Shown one piece after another: positions 28,001 to 38,171 of a DNA stretch of 64,000 bases (position 1 is its first letter; every line of letters starts with the position of its first letter). The position numbers were made by a program, and so were the translations under genes. The notes beneath the pieces were generated by a model. That model made no database searches and had not been told where the DNA came from. It was given only the letters and a program-made list of their open reading frames with translations. Source of the stretch: Halocatena salina (GTDB lineage: Archaea > Halobacteriota > Halobacteria > Halobacteriales > Haloarculaceae). The stretch spans positions 124,001-188,000 of the forward strand of contig NZ_CP096021.1 of NCBI RefSeq assembly GCF_023115355.1, read 5' to 3'.

Positions 28001-29379
28001 CCAAAAACAATTCCACGCAATCGTCGGGGACGGACGAACAGGACCACCAGGACGACTCGTCGGACGGTGGGATGCAAGAGCCGGGCGAGATGATGCTCAA
28101 TCATCCGCTCAAGGAACCGTGGATACAGTACGGCGTCATCTCGCTGGGCCTCTGGCTGTTGTTCAGTCCGTTCACGCTCGGCTACGAGAGCACGCTATTG
28201 TCGTGGAGCGACGTGATCACCGGTTTCGTTCTTATCGGTTTGAGCACCGTAACGCTCGTACGGGAGAACCCCTGGGCCTCGTACGCCAATGCCTTTGTCG
28301 GGCTCTGGCTACTGATGGCACCGCTCGTCTTCCACGCGCCGACGGCCGCCGGGTACCTGAACGACACCCTCGTCGGCGTCCTGGTGATCATGTTCTCTGT
28401 CATCATCATGATGCGCATGGAGATGGACGGCGCGACCATTCCCGAGGGTTGGTCGTACAACCCTTCGACGGCAGCCCAGCGCGCGCCACTCATCGCGCTC
28501 GGACTGTTCGGCTTTTTCGTCTCGCGCTACATGGCGGCTTACCAGCTCGGCCACATTAACGCCGTCTGGGATCCCGTCTTCGGGACTGGGACCGTCCAGA
28601 TCCTCGACTCGAGTGTCTCTAAAGCGTTCCCCGTGTCGGACGCCGGCCTCGGTGCGGTCGCCTACGCCATCGAGGCGCTGATGGGCTTCATGGGCGACAA
28701 GAGCCGCTGGCGGACGATGCCGTGGATGGTGTCGTTCTTCGGCATCGTCGTCATCCCGCTCGGGTTCGTCCAGGTGCTGCTTGTCATCTCTCAACCACTG
28801 CTCGTAGGCACGTGGTGCACGCTGTGTCTGCTGTCGGCGTTCGGGATGCTCTGGATGATTTCGCTCACCGTCGACGAGGTCGTCGCGATGGGCCAGCTCC
28901 TCAAGCGCCGAGTGAGTGAGGGCGTATCACTCTGGCACGCGTTCTGGATGGGTGGGCATCTCTCCGAGGAGGACGCAGGCCTGGACGGAGAGACGCGGTC
29001 GGACCGCGATCGGCCCGCGGGGATGTTCTGGGGCGTCTCGATTCCCTGGTATCTCCTCGGCGCAATGGCGCTCGGCTTCTGGCTGATGCTCTCGCCGGCG
29101 GTCTTCGGGACGCAGGGGCCACTCGCGGATAGTAGCCACCTCGTTGGCGCGCTCATCGTCTCGTTCACTGTCATTGCGACAGGCGAGCCAGCGCGAGCCA
29201 TCCGGTTCCTCAACGTCCCACTTGGGGCGTGGGTAGCCATCGCCCCCTGGGTGTTCGGTGCGCCGACGCTCGTCACGGCGAACGGCGTTGCTGTCGGTGT
29301 CTTGGTTGTGCTCGCGAGTATTCCCCAGGGGACCATTCGTGACGAGTACGGCCACTGGTGGCCCCAGTACATCGTCTAA
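27997..29379 (+). CDS. Membrane protein: SPW-repeat and VKOR-like domains
   Basis: The 460-aa polytopic protein begins with a polar stretch. It has SPW-type hydrophobic repeats at both ends (LGLWLLFSPFTLGY near 50, LGFWLMLSPAVFGT near 355). Between them lies a vitamin-K-epoxide-reductase-like region with DPVFGTGTVQILDSSVSKAF and the redox pair in WCTLCLLSAFGM. VKOR homologues feed disulfide formation in membrane-bound redox pathways. The start overlaps the GH15 stop. Combining SPW and VKOR parts in one chain, co-transcribed with a glucosidase and an SDR, is notable; the joint role is unknown. Confidence 0.82.
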   Translation: MTKNNSTQSSGTDEQDHQDDSSDGGMQEPGEMMLNHPLKEPWIQYGVISLGLWLLFSPFTLGYESTLLSWSDVITGFVLIGLSTVTLVRENPWASYANAFVGLWLLMAPLVFHAPTAAGYLNDTLVGVLVIMFSVIIMMRMEMDGATIPEGWSYNPSTAAQRAPLIALGLFGFFVSRYMAAYQLGHINAVWDPVFGTGTVQILDSSVSKAFPVSDAGLGAVAYAIEALMGFMGDKSRWRTMPWMVSFFGIVVIPLGFVQVLLVISQPLLVGTWCTLCLLSAFGMLWMISLTVDEVVAMGQLLKRRVSEGVSLWHAFWMGGHLSEEDAGLDGETRSDRDRPAGMFWGVSIPWYLLGAMALGFWLMLSPAVFGTQGPLADSSHLVGALIVSFTVIATGEPARAIRFLNVPLGAWVAIAPWVFGAPTLVTANGVAVGVLVVLASIPQGTIRDEYGHWWPQYIV

Positions 29380-29397
29380 TCGATAACATCACACACC

Positions 29398-30462
29398 ATG
29401 AGTACGACAACACAACGTGAGGTAGTGGTCATAACGGGTGCATCGGCTGGCGTCGGACGCGCGGCGGCACGTGCATTCGCCGAACAGGGCGCGCAGGTCG
29501 GACTCCTCGCTCGCGGCGAGGCCGGACTGGAGGGCGTGCGCCAGGATGTCGAAGCCGCTGGTGGAGAGGCGCTTGTCGTTCCAACGGATGTTGCCGATGC
29601 AGACCAGGTCGAGGCGGCCGCAGACGCCGTTGAAGAGGAGTTCGGGCCGATCGATATTTGGGTGAACAACGCGATGACGTCAGTATTCTCTCCGGCACGG
29701 GAGATGGAGGCAGACGAGTACCGGCGCGTCACCGAGGTCACCTATCTCGGCTGCGTGTACGGAACGCAAACCGCCCTTGACCGCATGCTTCCCCGGGATG
29801 AAGGAATGATCATTCAGGTTGGATCCGCCCTTGCGTATCGCGGTATTCCACTTCAGTCGGCATATTGCGGGTCAAAGCATGCGATTCAGGGCTTCACCGA
29901 GTCCGTTCGGACCGAGCTCATCCATGAGGACAGCGATGTCCAGCTGTCAATGGTGCAGATGCCCGCGCTCAACACACCACAGTTCGAATGGGTCCGGAGT
30001 CGCCTCCCGAACAAACCGCAGCCCGTACCTCCAATATATCAACCCGAAGTCGCGGCTGACGCTATCGTCTGGGCAGCACACCACGATCGCGATGAACTAT
30101 GGGTTGGACGCTCGACCGTGAAGGCAATAGTCGGCAATCGGATCATTCCTCGACGTCTCGACCGTATGTTAGCCCAGTCCGGGTGGGACTCACAGATGAC
30201 CGACGAATCCGAGGACCCCGACAGAGAACATAACCTCTGGAAGCCAGTCGACGAGGAGACCGATCACAGTGCCCATGGGCAGTTCGACGAGCGCGCGCGA
30301 AGTCGAAGTTACCTGCTCTGGGCGATTACACATCCGAAGCAGTTGCTCTCTGTTGGACTTATACTGGTCGCACTCGTCGGTGCTGTCCTCTTTCGATGGC
30401 GAAACTCAGAACAGGCGCATTCTGAGGCGCAGCCGTCGTCCTCTTCAGGGCCGACATTCTGA
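29398..30462 (+). CDS. SDR-family oxidoreductase with C-terminal membrane anchor
   Basis: The 354-aa protein has the classical short-chain dehydrogenase fold. The cofactor motif TGASAGVGRAAA starts near residue 13. WVNNAMTS stands in place of the common NNAG. A catalytic Ser lies in VGSALAYRGIP, and the YxxxK pair is YCGSK. After about residue 285 an extension leads to one hydrophobic helix, LLSVGLILVALVGAVLF, so the enzyme is probably tethered to the membrane. Substrate is unknown. It follows the VKOR/SPW gene by 18 bases. Confidence 0.9.
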   Translation: MSTTTQREVVVITGASAGVGRAAARAFAEQGAQVGLLARGEAGLEGVRQDVEAAGGEALVVPTDVADADQVEAAADAVEEEFGPIDIWVNNAMTSVFSPAREMEADEYRRVTEVTYLGCVYGTQTALDRMLPRDEGMIIQVGSALAYRGIPLQSAYCGSKHAIQGFTESVRTELIHEDSDVQLSMVQMPALNTPQFEWVRSRLPNKPQPVPPIYQPEVAADAIVWAAHHDRDELWVGRSTVKAIVGNRIIPRRLDRMLAQSGWDSQMTDESEDPDREHNLWKPVDEETDHSAHGQFDERARSRSYLLWAITHPKQLLSVGLILVALVGAVLFRWRNSEQAHSEAQPSSSSGPTF

Positions 30463-30464
30463 TT

Positions 30465-31735
30465 CGTTGCGAAGACTGCTGTTCCGTTCCTCTTCGTTGA
30501 GGGAACGTATAGGAACCGCATCGCGTGTGATCCATGCTCGACGTGGACAGACGCGAATTCACGGCGACAGCCACCTCATCTTGGTCCACCGCCTCGATAG
30601 CTTCTCGCTCTGTGCTGTACGTTCGCTTTGGGATGAGGTAGTTCACGCCGAGATTCGAGAGCGTCTGGTAGACCGCCTTTGAGTCGAACTCTCGATCGCA
30701 CAATACCATCTCGATGGGGATGTGCTCTTTCGCCTTGAGGAGCAGCCGACGAACGACACGATCGATCCGGTTCGGCGGGTTTTGATCCCACGAGGAACTC
30801 TCACGGACTGGTTCGACGGCGAGAATCAGCGGGATGTTCCACCCGACAATCGAGAGTGTAGCGAATTTGAATGCCCTTCCCTCACCGTCTTTCGTCCCGC
30901 TGACCATCGGCATTCCCTCCACGTTACCGAAGTGGCGAATAGTCGTGATGTCAATCGCTACGGTGACTGGACGGCGAAACGATGACTCCAACTGTATCAC
31001 CGAGAGGAGTTGTTTTGTCGCCTGATGGAACCCGTCGATGAGATATTCTGGGTCAAATTGCTTGACTGCCCGGAGGTGGGTGTCTCCGTGGGGACCGTAT
31101 TCTTTTCCTTGACGGAATTTGAATCGTGCTGCGCCTTGCGGTGTACCACAGCCGACCCTCCCGATGAACGTCTGAAGCTCAAAGAATCGCGTGTCCTCGT
31201 ATGTCACGTTCTGAGCTCTCCTGAAGTTAAATGGACCGAACCCATGCTCACGAGCAAGGCGGGTTGTTCGGTAGGTTTCTTCATCGGAGAACTTGGTAGT
31301 ATCCGAAGACGCTTCTGGAGTTCCTTCGGACGGCTGATTTACCTCTTCCAGAGGCTGAATTTCGGGAGCACGAAGATCTTCGTTGTGGGCCTCCTTGACT
31401 AAGCAGTGTGCGCTAGCGATGATATACCTCCGAACATCGTCATTGAAGCGGTTGCGCCATGTACGAGAGAGAACTTACTCATCGGGAATCCGATCAAGAC
31501 CGAATACATCGGCAAGTTCTGGATGGCGTGTGAGAGACCGATAGCTGTCCCCAGTGACCTCCAGATAAACGAAGAGTTTGAGCATTCCGTGGACATGGGT
31601 ACGACGCGGGATGCCACTCTGGATAGCTATCCTCAAGCATCTCGGTTTGAAGTTTGAGATCGGTGAGTGCAGCACAGAAGTCTGTTCCTTCACGGAGGTG
31701 TTTGCGGAGTTCAAGAGCAGCGACGAATGCATCGG
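30465..31735 (-). pseudogene. DDE transposase pseudogene
   Basis: Family segments occur in order but in several frames. They are KLFVYLEVTGDSYRSLTRHP at the N-terminus, a central part with TYEDTRFFELQTFIGRVGCG, AIDITTIRHFGNVEG (first Asp) and VLCDREFDSKAVYQTL (second Asp). A frameshift near 30545 leads to MRFLYVPSTKRNGTAVFATN. The final Glu region is missing where the SDR gene ends. It is related to the fragment at 24780-25040 and more distantly to the complete element at 18861. Confidence 0.8.
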
Positions 31736-31740
31736 TCAGT

Positions 31741-32254
31741 CGGCGGCCACCTTATTGGTAGCCCCTGTCTCAGCTGTTGGCTGAAGAGACCGGCTACTGT
31801 TACTTTTATTGGCTTTCTAAACGTATATCTGCTATCACGCCTAATTTTCTATTTTTCTTACCATTCTAGATATTAAAATAGCATTTATTGAAATATTGGG
31901 TATTTTGTTTCGAGGAGAGATGAGCGATGAATACGTAGCGACGGTATCTGGTCTAAGCAGAATACCGGTCTCAGCCTAGTTTTTCCACGTCCAAGCGTTC
32001 TCAGCTAAGTACTAAGGAAAGTCCGTGAATGCATCCAGAACTCTTCGTGAAGCAATTGGATACTCTACCGTCGCCGACATTGAGTATACAAAGAGCCGCG
32101 ATTTGGATGCAGAAACGACTGTTTTCGCGGTGATCGAGATCCATATCACCTGATGTCGGCTAGGTCGATTTCTAATGCACGAACAGTCTTGGAATATACC
32201 TTGAACGCCACAATCTTCATGAGACTGTGCAGTGAAAACTTCATCTATCCAACA
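31741..32254. other. AT-rich intergenic stretch
   Basis: No gene is recognised in about 510 bases. The part from 31800 to 31910 is very AT-rich. Open frames look random. Confidence 0.5.
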
Positions 32255-32938
32255 TCATTCGACCACGGACTGGACAATCTTCGCTTCTGCTCGCCGAAGA
32301 TGCTCTCCGATCGTCCGTTGTGACAATCCAAGATCGGTCGCTAAGTTACGCTGTGTTGTCTGCCGTGGGATTTCATAGTATCCCGCCGCGATCGCTGCCC
32401 GCACGATCTCATGTTGACGGTCGGTGAGTTGCTCCGCTGGGTCATTCAGGTGTGGCTGATACTCGCCTGCCCGTTCAAGACGCAGGTTCATTTCATCAGG
32501 GATACTAGCAATCATTTGCTGGAGGGCCGCGTCCTCACCGAAGAGCGTGACTTGCACCCCGTCAGCAGTCTCTCTCACTGGCCAGTCGATACTGATCGCT
32601 TCGGTATCGATCAGTTCGTAAAGGGTTCTTTCAACCTCGTCAGGCTCATAGCGCATATATGCCAGCCACGTCTCACCACCCGTCACGGTGCACGAGATCA
32701 TCTCCGGAACTTCGTTTTCTATCGTAGCGAGCCGATCAGCATCACCTCTGAACTGGGCGACCCCGACAACGGTCCCATCATCGAGAAGATTGACGTAGTG
32801 TATCGCTTCTTGGGTCGCGACGAGCGTATCATCGATCCATATCTCGCTCGGATCGTCGGCGCTTTCCAGCATCTGTTGATGGCCCGTCGACCGAAGGTAT
32901 TCCTCGGTTGGGGCAATAACGATGGTTATGTATCTCAT
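32255..32938 (-). CDS. Bat-type HTH transcriptional regulator
   Basis: The 227-aa protein ends with the haloarchaeal Bat-type helix-turn-helix: LTDRQHEIVRAAIAAGYYEI, then PRQTTQRNLATDLGLSQRT and LRRAEAKIV. The N-terminal roughly 150 residues form a sensor-like domain without a recognised ligand motif. It is divergent from the DrrAB-like exporter operon, so it may regulate that operon. Confidence 0.88.
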   Translation of the reverse strand: MRYITIVIAPTEEYLRSTGHQQMLESADDPSEIWIDDTLVATQEAIHYVNLLDDGTVVGVAQFRGDADRLATIENEVPEMISCTVTGGETWLAYMRYEPDEVERTLYELIDTEAISIDWPVRETADGVQVTLFGEDAALQQMIASIPDEMNLRLERAGEYQPHLNDPAEQLTDRQHEIVRAAIAAGYYEIPRQTTQRNLATDLGLSQRTIGEHLRRAEAKIVQSVVE

Positions 32939-33200
32939 TATCTTCGTGTTTCACAGATCTATCGTACTATTCATTCTCTCTTGAATTGTATCTCTGAATG
33001 AAGTGCTACTGACCGTCTCATGCAAGTGAGTAAGAGTGCAATCGAGTATAAATCTCCCGCTCATGAGCGGGGTAATTCCCGAGGGAACACAGACCCTCCT
33101 CCCTACGTGATGGAGAAGCGAGAAACCCACAAAGGATGCAACGACTCTCCGAAAGGAGCCACTGCACGACCGATTCTGAACGAAACGGAGGACTGTAATC

Positions 33201-34244
33201 ATGTCTATCGAAACGACTGAAATACCGAATGTTTCCACGACGGCGATCACAGCGAGAAACGTCGAACTCACGTATTCGGACGGCACTCGAGCAGTGCGCG
33301 GCATCGACCTTGAAGTACCCACAGGCGAGTTCTTCGGATTTTTAGGGCCGAACGGGGCGGGCAAGACTACCGCTATCAAGACGTTCGTGACACTGTTACA
33401 GCCCACTGCCGGGTCAGTGACAATCAACGGGTCTTATGTCGTTGACGACCCCCGCGCTGTCCGGTCGTCTATCGGCTATATGGCCCAAGAGACAAGCGTG
33501 GACGAGGAGCTTACCGCTCGCGAGAATATCCGCTTCGCCTGCGAGACATACGGCGTTCCTCGGAGCGAGCGCGCTAGCCGGATTGACGACCTGTTAGCCC
33601 TCGTCGATCTCGCGGATGTTGCCGACAAGCAGGCCCAAGAATTCTCTGGTGGGATGAAAAAGCGCCTCGACGTGGCGACCGCCTTAGTGCATGAGCCACC
33701 GCTCGTCTTCCTCGACGAACCCACGACAGGACTGGACCCTCGGGCACGCAATCGCCTGTGGGAATACTTCCAGAAAATCAACCAGCAGGGGACGACGGTG
33801 TTTCTGACGACCCAGTACTTGGAGGAGGCCGACGAACTCTGCGACCGCCTGTCGGTGATTCAGGATGGCAAACTCGTCGCTACCAATTCGCCAGACGCGC
33901 TCAAATCACAGGTCGGCGGCGACATACTCGAAATCACGCTTGCAGATCCGACTGACGAGCAGCGAGCGCACGCCCGAGAGGCCGCCCGTGAGTCGGGACT
34001 GTTCGAGGGAGATACGATCGAATCCACCAACGAGGGCATCGCTATCGCGTCCGAGCACGCGCGCCGGGCTGGTACTGACCTCTTGGTAGCGCTGCGGGAA
34101 GCGGGCTTCACTGTGACGGGGTTCGACGTTCACTCGCCGACGCTCGATGACGTCTTCCTCGCTATCACCGGCGAGACAGCGAGCGACGAGACACCGAACG
34201 AACAACAGCCGGACGATCCCGTTCAACCGGAGGTGAATCGATGA
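33201..34244 (+). CDS. ABC transporter ATP-binding protein (DrrA-like)
   Basis: This 347-aa ATPase has Walker A GPNGAGKT (49-56), the Q-loop in GYMAQETSVDEE, signature FSGGMKKRLD, Walker B LVFLDEPTTGLDPRAR and a DrrA-type C-terminal extension. It belongs to the ABC-2 drug/lipid exporter class. GGAGG at 33188-33192 precedes the start. It overlaps the permease gene by four bases (ATGA). Substrate unknown. Confidence 0.95.
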   Translation: MSIETTEIPNVSTTAITARNVELTYSDGTRAVRGIDLEVPTGEFFGFLGPNGAGKTTAIKTFVTLLQPTAGSVTINGSYVVDDPRAVRSSIGYMAQETSVDEELTARENIRFACETYGVPRSERASRIDDLLALVDLADVADKQAQEFSGGMKKRLDVATALVHEPPLVFLDEPTTGLDPRARNRLWEYFQKINQQGTTVFLTTQYLEEADELCDRLSVIQDGKLVATNSPDALKSQVGGDILEITLADPTDEQRAHAREAARESGLFEGDTIESTNEGIAIASEHARRAGTDLLVALREAGFTVTGFDVHSPTLDDVFLAITGETASDETPNEQQPDDPVQPEVNR

Positions 34245-35143
34245 GTACAACTGAAACTGAGAGGGCAGTCGAGCAGAGGGCGACTGGCAACAGCTTCTCC
34301 GTCGATGTGTGGATCACGCTCAAGCGCTGGCTGCGGAAAACTCGCCGGAATCCGTTTGTGATATTCGGTGCGCTGATAACACCCATTATCCTCCTCGTGT
34401 TGTTCTCTCAGCTGTTCGGGCAGATCACCGGAGACGCTCTCAGGGGAGCGATTGGCGCGGATGTCTCGTATGTCACCTACCTCACGCCAGCCGTCGTCAT
34501 CCTGATGGCCATGGAGGCGGCGGGCAACTCTGGGATAGGTCTGGTCGATGACATGGAAAGCGGCATGTTCGAGAAAGTGCTGGCCTCACCGACCCATCGT
34601 GGAGCGATTTTCCTCGGGAAGGCTCTCTCGGATATGGTACTGATCATCGTCCAGACGGTGATGACGCTCGGGCTCGGGTACGTGGTGTTGTGGATCGATT
34701 CCGGTGGTTCGTTCGGGACGTACATCCAGACGGGATTGCTGGGCGTGCTCGGGATCATCGCCATCGTCATCGTGTTTTCACTGGCGTTTACGGCCTTTTC
34801 GAACATCGCTGCGCTCGTGACACAGGACTCCGAATCGACCAGCGTCTTGGTGAATCTGCTGCCGTATCCCTTAGTGTTCATGTCGAATGCCTTCTTGCCG
34901 ATCAGTGTCTTGCCGGAGTGGATGCAAGCGGTGGCAACGGTCAATCCGGTCACGTACGGCGTCGGTGCCGCGCGGGCACTGATATTCGGCCAAGACATGC
35001 TCACTGTGCTCGACGTGACGGCATTCGCTGGCATCTGGAACACTATCGTGCCAGCGGTGGTGGTGCTCGGTGTGCTTGATCTCGTGGTCGGTGGGATCGC
35101 TGTCGCCTTGTTACGACGTGTGTCAAGTTCACAAGCCAGCTGA
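34241..35143 (+). CDS. ABC-2 type permease (DrrB-like)
   Basis: The 300-aa membrane partner of the upstream ATPase has about six hydrophobic segments, among them NPFVIFGALITPIILLVLFS, VMTLGLGYVVLWID and IAIVIVFSLAFTAFSN. The family signature region LLPYPLVFMSNAFLPISVLP and the end of the ABC-2 domain (MQAVATVNPVTYGVGAARAL) are present. Translation is coupled to the ATPase. An insertion element begins eight bases after the stop, without visible damage to the coding region. Confidence 0.93.
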   Translation: MSTTETERAVEQRATGNSFSVDVWITLKRWLRKTRRNPFVIFGALITPIILLVLFSQLFGQITGDALRGAIGADVSYVTYLTPAVVILMAMEAAGNSGIGLVDDMESGMFEKVLASPTHRGAIFLGKALSDMVLIIVQTVMTLGLGYVVLWIDSGGSFGTYIQTGLLGVLGIIAIVIVFSLAFTAFSNIAALVTQDSESTSVLVNLLPYPLVFMSNAFLPISVLPEWMQAVATVNPVTYGVGAARALIFGQDMLTVLDVTAFAGIWNTIVPAVVVLGVLDLVVGGIAVALLRRVSSSQAS

Positions 35144-35151
35144 CTTACCAA

Positions 35152-36560
35152 ATGGGGGCCGTCAGACTGTCTCACCGTTTGTTCGCCTCCAACTCTGACA
35201 GAGCAAGCGATACCCTCGGCGAATTCGTCTCTGCTGTCACGACTATCGCGCGGTCGTGGTCTAAACGCGCTACGGACTATATTGACATCGAGACGCTGGT
35301 CTGTGACCTACCGATTGACCATCTCACGTTCATCGCGCACGATTCATCTGCGCCCTATTCAGGGCTGTATCCGATGTCGATACTGGTCCGGGCATTCCTT
35401 GTCGAAGAGATCAACGGCTGGGACGAGACCGCGCTCCACGACTACCTGCGAGCGAACCCCGCACTCCGTCGTAGGCTTGGCTTCGAAACGCTCCCGAACC
35501 AATCGACATTCTGGCGCGCGTGGAACCATCGATGCAGTGAGGCACTGCGCGACGCCGTGCAGGAGTGTGCCTCCAGCATCGTCATGGCCGCGCGTGCCTG
35601 TGAGGTTTCGCTCCCAGACCGGATCGACACTCACGAAACCGACGAATCACAATCCGACGAGCCCCCGAAACACCAACTCGTCGCAGAGAAAACTGACGAG
35701 GTGTGGCAGCAGGCCAAGCCGTTCGTGACCGATGCGTTCGCGCTCAAGCGCGGACCCAACTGGCAGATTCACGAGAACGCCTTCTGGGAACAACACACCT
35801 ACATGGGGATGCGCGAAGACATGTACGCTCAGAGCGGGCCAGCCTCGTTTGTCCTCGATACCACGCGGGAGCGCGTCCCGTCGGGATCAACTCACCGCTA
35901 CCAGCTCGGCAAGCTTTCGGTCAACGACATTCGCTCAATGCTTCGCAATACGACGCGGATGCTGATTGCCCGCGCTCGTCAGCACGGTGAACTCACCGGC
36001 AAACTCTGGACGGCCATCGACGTGACCAAGGGCGTCCCATTCACCGGCGACGTGGACGACGACGATGACGACATCCTCGGGTACAAGGACGGCAACGAGT
36101 ACTACCAGTGGGCGGTGCTCAAAATCGTCGGGCTGGATGTGCCACTCGTACTCGACGCCATCCCGCGCAAGCGGGGGCAGTCCAAAGACGAGATCGTTGA
36201 GAAGTTGCTGGAGCACGCGACCGAGATGGTCACTCTCGATCTCGTCATGATGGATCGGGAGTTCGACAGCGCGGGCGTCAAGGAGACCTGTGAGGAGTAC
36301 GGCGTCCACTACCTGAACCCGACGCGCATCTTCGAACGTAGCGGGGAGGCTGACACCATCGCGTGGATGTACCGCAACGGCAAACGCTTCCACGTCGAGA
36401 AAGAAACTGACGACGACACGCCCACGCGCAAGCAGTTGTACCTCCCAAAGCAGTCGAATTCGGGCGACTATGATGAGGACGACGGTCACTCAGACGTGTG
36501 GAACGAGATGTGCGGCGAATGGGTGTTCGAAGACGTAGAGGGCGAACCTCTCTCAGTGTT
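35152..36560 (+). pseudogene. DDE transposase, 3'-truncated
   Basis: It is homologous to the intact 18861-20582 transposase: GFETLPNQSTFWRAWNHRC, NAFWEQHTYMGMREDMYAQS, AIDVTKGVPFTGD (first Asp) and VMMDREFDSAGV (second Asp). Homology stops near residue 470 after GEPLSVFHRV. From there the open frame is only the antisense of the next gene (RRNNPVIPINQRIA …). The catalytic Glu / DRWEIE region is missing, so it should be inactive. Confidence 0.85.
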
Positions 36561-36671
36561 TCATCGAGTATTTATTGCTGAGATGTTCGCTCCCGTCGCG
36601 TTAATCACCTGCCGATCGTTCGATAGAAAGCAGACGGAACGACGTCATGGAACACCAATCGCTGAACCGAC

Positions 36672-37274
36672 TTATGGGTATCCGATCAGTCCCCGTAATC
36701 CAACCATCATGAGGGTGATAAGGAGAAACAACCCCGTCATCCCCATCAACCAGCGCATTGCCGTCTCATTGAGACGCTCAACTCGCTCGCCATTTGGGGC
36801 CGGGGAATCCAGCTCACGGAGCATTTCCAACTGATAGTGATGAAGCGGTCCAAAGGCAATACCGAGCATCACAGCAGCGATGCCGAGCGCTCCCCAGACC
36901 CACACTGGTGGGGTGACCAGGTAGCCGAATCGATGGGCGAGTCCAAGTCCCGAACCAATCGTCCCGACAGTTAATGACTCTCCGACGACCATAATCCGCG
37001 GCGAGAGGTTGGGAATGAGTGCCGCCGCCGTGTCGGGGCCAGACGCAGCGACCGCTGGGGCCAGGACATACCTGAAGAAAAAATCCATCCCAAACCAGAA
37101 GGCGGCCAGTCCGATATGAACGTAGAACATGGCGGCGACACTACCAGAGAGGTACGCGATGACTGGCACCCCTAAGATAAGCCCAGCCGCGACGGTTGCA
37201 TAGCGGGAGCCAGCCGAACTGATGATAAATCTGTACTGTTCCCAGATAGGTACTTCCTGATGCTTCGTCGCCAT
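36672..37274 (-). CDS. Integral membrane protein, unknown function
   Basis: A protein of about 200 aa has five or six hydrophobic segments, for example YATVAAGLILGVPVIAYLSG, FYVHIGLAAFWFGMDFFFRY and MRWLMGMTGLFLLITLMMVG. The VHIGLAAFWFGMDFF motif resembles membrane proteins of the CopD/DUF2269 type, but I cannot assign a family. Upstream in-frame Met at 37295 and 37352 are alternatives. A truncated transposase abuts its 3' end. Confidence 0.7.
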   Translation of the reverse strand: MATKHQEVPIWEQYRFIISSAGSRYATVAAGLILGVPVIAYLSGSVAAMFYVHIGLAAFWFGMDFFFRYVLAPAVAASGPDTAAALIPNLSPRIMVVGESLTVGTIGSGLGLAHRFGYLVTPPVWVWGALGIAAVMLGIAFGPLHHYQLEMLRELDSPAPNGERVERLNETAMRWLMGMTGLFLLITLMMVGLRGLIGYP

Positions 37275-37381
37275 AGTATCATATATTATTTTCATCACAG
37301 TAACCTGTTTCGGTGAATAGAGGAAAACAGCGTCGAAGTGATCGATCCACACCCATCATAACTGAAGTAGCTGCGAGTTTT

Positions 37382-37531
37382 CTACTGTACAGTCTGCCTT
37401 GTTGAATAGGGGTACAGCATCGATCTCATGGTGATGAGCAGTCCCACTCCGCTGACCACGGTCATACCGATCAGTCGCATGGACATGGAGATTACTCTCA
37501 CGACGATGATCACCCACGATATCCATTCCAA
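37382..37531 (-). CDS. Possible small membrane protein, 49 aa, TTG start
   Basis: The frame reads EWISWVIIVVRVISMSMRLI, then GMTVVSGVGLLITM, and ends in a polar tail (YPYSTRQTVQ). Two hydrophobic helices suggest a small membrane protein. The best start is TTG at 37531, as no ATG is suitably placed; a GTG at 37588 is an alternative. Confidence 0.4.
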   Translation of the reverse strand: MEWISWVIIVVRVISMSMRLIGMTVVSGVGLLITMRSMLYPYSTRQTVQ

Positions 37532-37591
37532 ACACGGGTTTGGCTCTGATGTCGATCGAGAAGGAAGAGCTGCTATCCCGATTTGCACGGG

Positions 37592-38098
37592 TTAACTGTC
37601 TTTGTTATCCGTTTCGTCGGCTGGAACGATCTCGATGCCAGCGTCTTCAAACGTTTGGATTCCTGCTTCTAGTTGTTCTTTTCCACCATATTGGTATGGG
37701 TATAATGTGATGGGGCGGACCCCCGTTGTATTATTGTCAGAAACAATAATACGTAGCACCGGAAGTCGAAACCGCGATCCAGTTGTATATTCGACATGGT
37801 CGACAGTTGAACGGGAAATTTCTGAGGCTGTCCGGATATTGTTCCTGATCCTAGGATATATAGTAGCAAGTGTGATTCCAATGATAGTGAATATGATGAC
37901 AAATGTTCCTAATTCACAAAGGAGAGATGATCCAAAAACAGCAGTACCAGCTGTATACGATAGACCGACAGTGAAGAAAACCATGATAAGCTTGCTTTGT
38001 TCATAGAGCCGTCTCAATGCTCGAATTGGACCTAGATTAATCTGTATAATCTCATCTGTAATTAACAACTGACCACCACCAACTTTGAAAGATGTCAT
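37592..38098 (-). CDS. Membrane-associated hypothetical protein, 168 aa
   Basis: The N-terminal GQLLITDEIIQINLGPIRAL suggests a small beta-strand domain. Two hydrophobic helices follow (IMVFFTVGLSYTAGTAVFG and FVIIFTIIGITLATI), then a soluble C-terminal domain ending in Asp/Glu-rich residues. The layout resembles PH-like membrane-anchored proteins. No catalytic motif; function unknown. Confidence 0.65.
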   Translation of the reverse strand: MTSFKVGGGQLLITDEIIQINLGPIRALRRLYEQSKLIMVFFTVGLSYTAGTAVFGSSLLCELGTFVIIFTIIGITLATIYPRIRNNIRTASEISRSTVDHVEYTTGSRFRLPVLRIIVSDNNTTGVRPITLYPYQYGGKEQLEAGIQTFEDAGIEIVPADETDNKDS

Positions 38099-38171
38099 CG
38101 TGTTACAGATCTTACTCTAGTATCGGTTGTATATCTGATGATTTTGGATATAACTCGGCTCTGAAAGGATT

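Noticed and set aside
35152-36834. Reading the 35 kb transposase as a full 560-aa gene
   Set aside because: The last 90 or so residues are the antisense of the membrane protein gene at 36672, and the catalytic Glu region is missing.
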